Origin: Podarcis raffonei
Lineage: Eukaryota > Chordata > Lepidosauria > Squamata > Lacertidae
Assembly: GCF_027172205.1 (NCBI RefSeq)
Contig: NC_070614.1
Coordinates: 41,407,001-41,471,000 of the forward strand
DNA: 64,000 nt
Direction: 5' to 3'
Below the pieces are notes generated by a model, which worked only from the letters and a program-made list of their open reading frames with translations, was not told the DNA's origin and made no database searches. Positions 61,481 through 64,000 of this stretch are shown one piece after another. The stretch's first letter is position 1, and every line of letters starts with the position of its first letter. A program made the position numbers and the translations under genes.

Positions 61481-63944
61481 GGTAGGTCCATCTGTAACAT
61501 CTATTGCCACAGCATCCTTTGGATGAGAGACCACTGGAGACTTATGATGCCACAGTATTTTTGCTTTCATATATGAGCCAAGCATATTGGAAGAAAGGCA
61601 CCTTTGGCAGAATGCTGGTCTCCAGAGTGCACCTAGGGCAGCTGGAGGAAGGCTGCAATCTCAGTTCCAGCAATAAAACACCACCAACTCTCTGTCTCTC
61701 CTTCTATCCCTTCTACCTGCTGTCTTTCACATACATGTCTGCCAAGAAAGTGAATTGCTCAGTATGCAGTCTGAGCTCCCTTCCAGATGTTGCTTTTATT
61801 GAGTGATCGTCATAATTTGTGCTCAATATGTTGTTGGTTATGCATGACCACGCTTTTAATACCATTTGCGCCTGAAAGTTTTGAGCCAGTCCTACTGCTT
61901 AGTTTAAAATATTATATTTCTTCACACCACAAATGTTTCGGGGTGTTGTGTATGTTGTTTTTTGTGTGTCCTGCCATAACGCAAGAGTGTCTATAGAGCT
62001 GGATGTGCTTATGTAGTGGCAGTAGGCAGAAAGGGTCTCTCGTCTTCGTTACTGCTCACTTTTTACACACTCCCAATACTGAGTTCTGGACTGAATCACA
62101 ACAATTGTTTGGTTTTTTTAATTGCAAGACTCCTGCACTATTAAAAACTCATGAAAGGCAGAGATTTGGATAGCTTGGGTTTCTTTAATCAACTTATTTT
62201 CTGAATGTCTACCCAGCAAGCATTCAGCACAGATGCTGTCTCAGGGCGCTAAGCAACAAGATTAAAAACTTGCAAACTAACCATCCCATCACCTGTTGAA
62301 TCCTTGCCTCAAATGCATCTGCTAAATGCATCACACCTCTGTCAGGAAGAAACAAACGAGACAGACAGACAAACTGTGGGCTGAATCCTGGTGCAAATGT
62401 AGCCCTCTTCTGGAGGAATGGTCAGTCACCGTTTTAAATCCGAAATGCAATCTGGGGCAGGAAGAGTTAAAGGAATCATAGAGGAACTGATTTTTGTTGC
62501 TGCCAGCTTTCTCCCCAGCGAGGAATTTGGGGGAAGATAATAACAGATGGACTTCTTCCTGTTTCAAGCTCGATTTCGCCCCCTCCCCTTCCCACCTAGT
62601 GACACATAAGAGGTTTGGGGGCTCCGAGGGAAGATTCCTCATGCAACAAAGGAGAGCGAACTGCAGCCACACTCGGGGGGCGCGTTGGGTGAGTCAGAGG
62701 CGCAAAAATAATTGCAGGGGGAAAAGGCAGAGGGCAGAAGTTTCGTATAAGGGAAGTGGGGACCGAATGCTTTGAAGAAATCAGAGATTTGGTTCATTTC
62801 CTCTTAGAGTTTTCTCCTTTTTTTGTAATTACAATGGATTTCTGATTTCATCGTTCCTTTTCAATCCCGTCCTTTCCTTCATTCCTCATCTAATGTTTAA
62901 GGAGAGTATCAACCCTGCACGTTTTCTACAGAAAACACCTGCATTTCCCACAGGGCAAACATAATATGTGGACATCTTGTCTGTATGCACATGTATCTTT
63001 CTATAAACACCTGCTGGAAGAGACTCTGGCTCCCATCATCTTCCCCAAATAGGCACACATGGGCAATTAAAGGTTTTGTGGGCACTTGTACATTTTGTCC
63101 ATGTTTTTGCAGCAGGAAAGGTCTTCTCCCATTCTGGATTCTGCATACTGAAGTTTGCATTCTGTCTCTCAAAATTCCTTTTACCACATGTTGTCATAGG
63201 TTCAATTTAGGGTGATCAAAGAGTGGGTTTCCTTTATTTAAAATAAAAATTAAATTCCCCTGCCCCCCCCCACCTCGGCCAATCTGAATGGCACGAATTC
63301 TCCAAATAATTCCAAATTCACGCTAGCAATTGTAGGATACAGAGGTTGAGCATCTGTAGTGACTGTGTGTGATTACCATGTCCTTCTGAGGTGTGAAGAT
63401 TCTGTGTGCCTGGAGGAGAACGATCTCTTTTCCATTAACCTTGTTTTCCATCTGCACAGAGAACCAAAGTTCACTGTGAGATTGCCTTTCTATATATGGT
63501 AGGAATATGCCATGTGGATCCATTGCCCTGTATAGCTGTGAGTGACGGATGCAGTGAGATTAGGCAAGGAGGACATTGCAATCTGGGAGAAGCAAGAGAA
63601 GCTGTTTTTGGTGAATTGTAACTTTTGCAGTTACAGCATCCAAGGACCGGGTGAGGTTGATAACACTTCTGCTTCCCTGGCACCTCCTGCAATCTGCCAC
63701 TGCAGCCAGAGATGTCAGCAGCCTAGTGAGGGAGTCCTGGCCTATGGGGAACTGCTCTGATTCCTTCACCATCCATTTCCAGGTCAGGAGATTCAACAAA
63801 TTCAGCAGCAGAGCAACTCTAGAAACATTTGAGAGCCAGGGGACGCTTATATGTAGTATACGCAGTTCTTAGACATCATTTGAAGATGTATTTCAAACAA
63901 AGAAGTACTAAAATAAGAAATCAGCTTTATAAGAAATGCTTAAA
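61481..63944. other. Intergenic downstream of the TRIM69-like gene
   Basis: No exon recognised. 62560-62720 has a small CpG rise with a TGAGTCA motif (GGGTGAGTCAGAGG), possibly regulatory. Confidence 0.4.
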
Positions 63945-64000
63945 ATCATAGAATTATAGAGTTGGAAGGAACCCTGAGGGTCATCTAGTCCAACCCCCTG
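63945..64000 (-). mobile_element. CR1-like tail, cut by the window end
   Basis: AATCATAGAATTATAGAGTT..GGTCATCTAGTCC..ACCCCCTG is the tail of the CR1-mobilised SINE or of CR1 itself. Confidence 0.7.

Overview
This is vertebrate genomic DNA: spliced genes with GT-AG introns, CpG-island promoters, poly(A) signals and dense interspersed repeats. The mix of CR1, L2 and L1 LINEs, tRNA-derived SINEs with CR1-like tails, TA-flanked and hAT-type MITEs and solo LTRs, plus proteins that resemble but do not equal mammalian ones, points to a squamate reptile, most likely a lizard. The species cannot be fixed from the window.

Four protein-coding genes are supported, each rebuilt exon by exon with matching splice phases. 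(1) A cardiotrophin-family cytokine (closest to CTF2/neuropoietin) lies on the minus strand at 7.4-14.7 kb, with its first exon next to a CpG island. (2) BCL7C, a SWI/SNF (BAF) subunit, lies on the plus strand at 24.6-34.1 kb in six exons (223 aa). The head-to-head BCL7C/cardiotrophin pair matches the order known at human 16p11.2. (3) A SCAN-KRAB-C2H2 zinc-finger gene lies on the plus strand at 42.6-49.3 kb (946 aa), with a proposed non-coding first exon in the 39 kb CpG island. (4) A TRIM69-like RING-coiled-coil-SPRY gene lies on the plus strand at 52.3-60.1 kb (458 aa, six exons). It has the classic TRIM exon sizes but no visible B-box.

The rest is mainly repeat fossils. BCL7C introns hold three separate solo LTRs (27.3, 32.0 and 32.7 kb), an L2 LINE end and several MITEs; the TRIM intron 3 holds a relative of the 32.7 kb LTR. 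Several insertions keep exact target-site duplications, which gives a relative history: LTR into SINE, hAT MITE into LTR, TA-MITE into L2, SINE into LTR. An 80-bp GC-rich minisatellite (39.5-40.1 kb) sits beside the zinc-finger CpG island and creates long false ORFs in several frames of both strands.

The gaps 0-7 kb, 15-24 kb, 34-39 kb and 61-64 kb show no convincing exons beyond possible UTRs. No true tRNA, rRNA or CRISPR was seen. The genes are not a pathway: they are a cytokine, a chromatin remodeller subunit, a KRAB-type repressor candidate and an E3 ligase candidate that happen to be neighbours.
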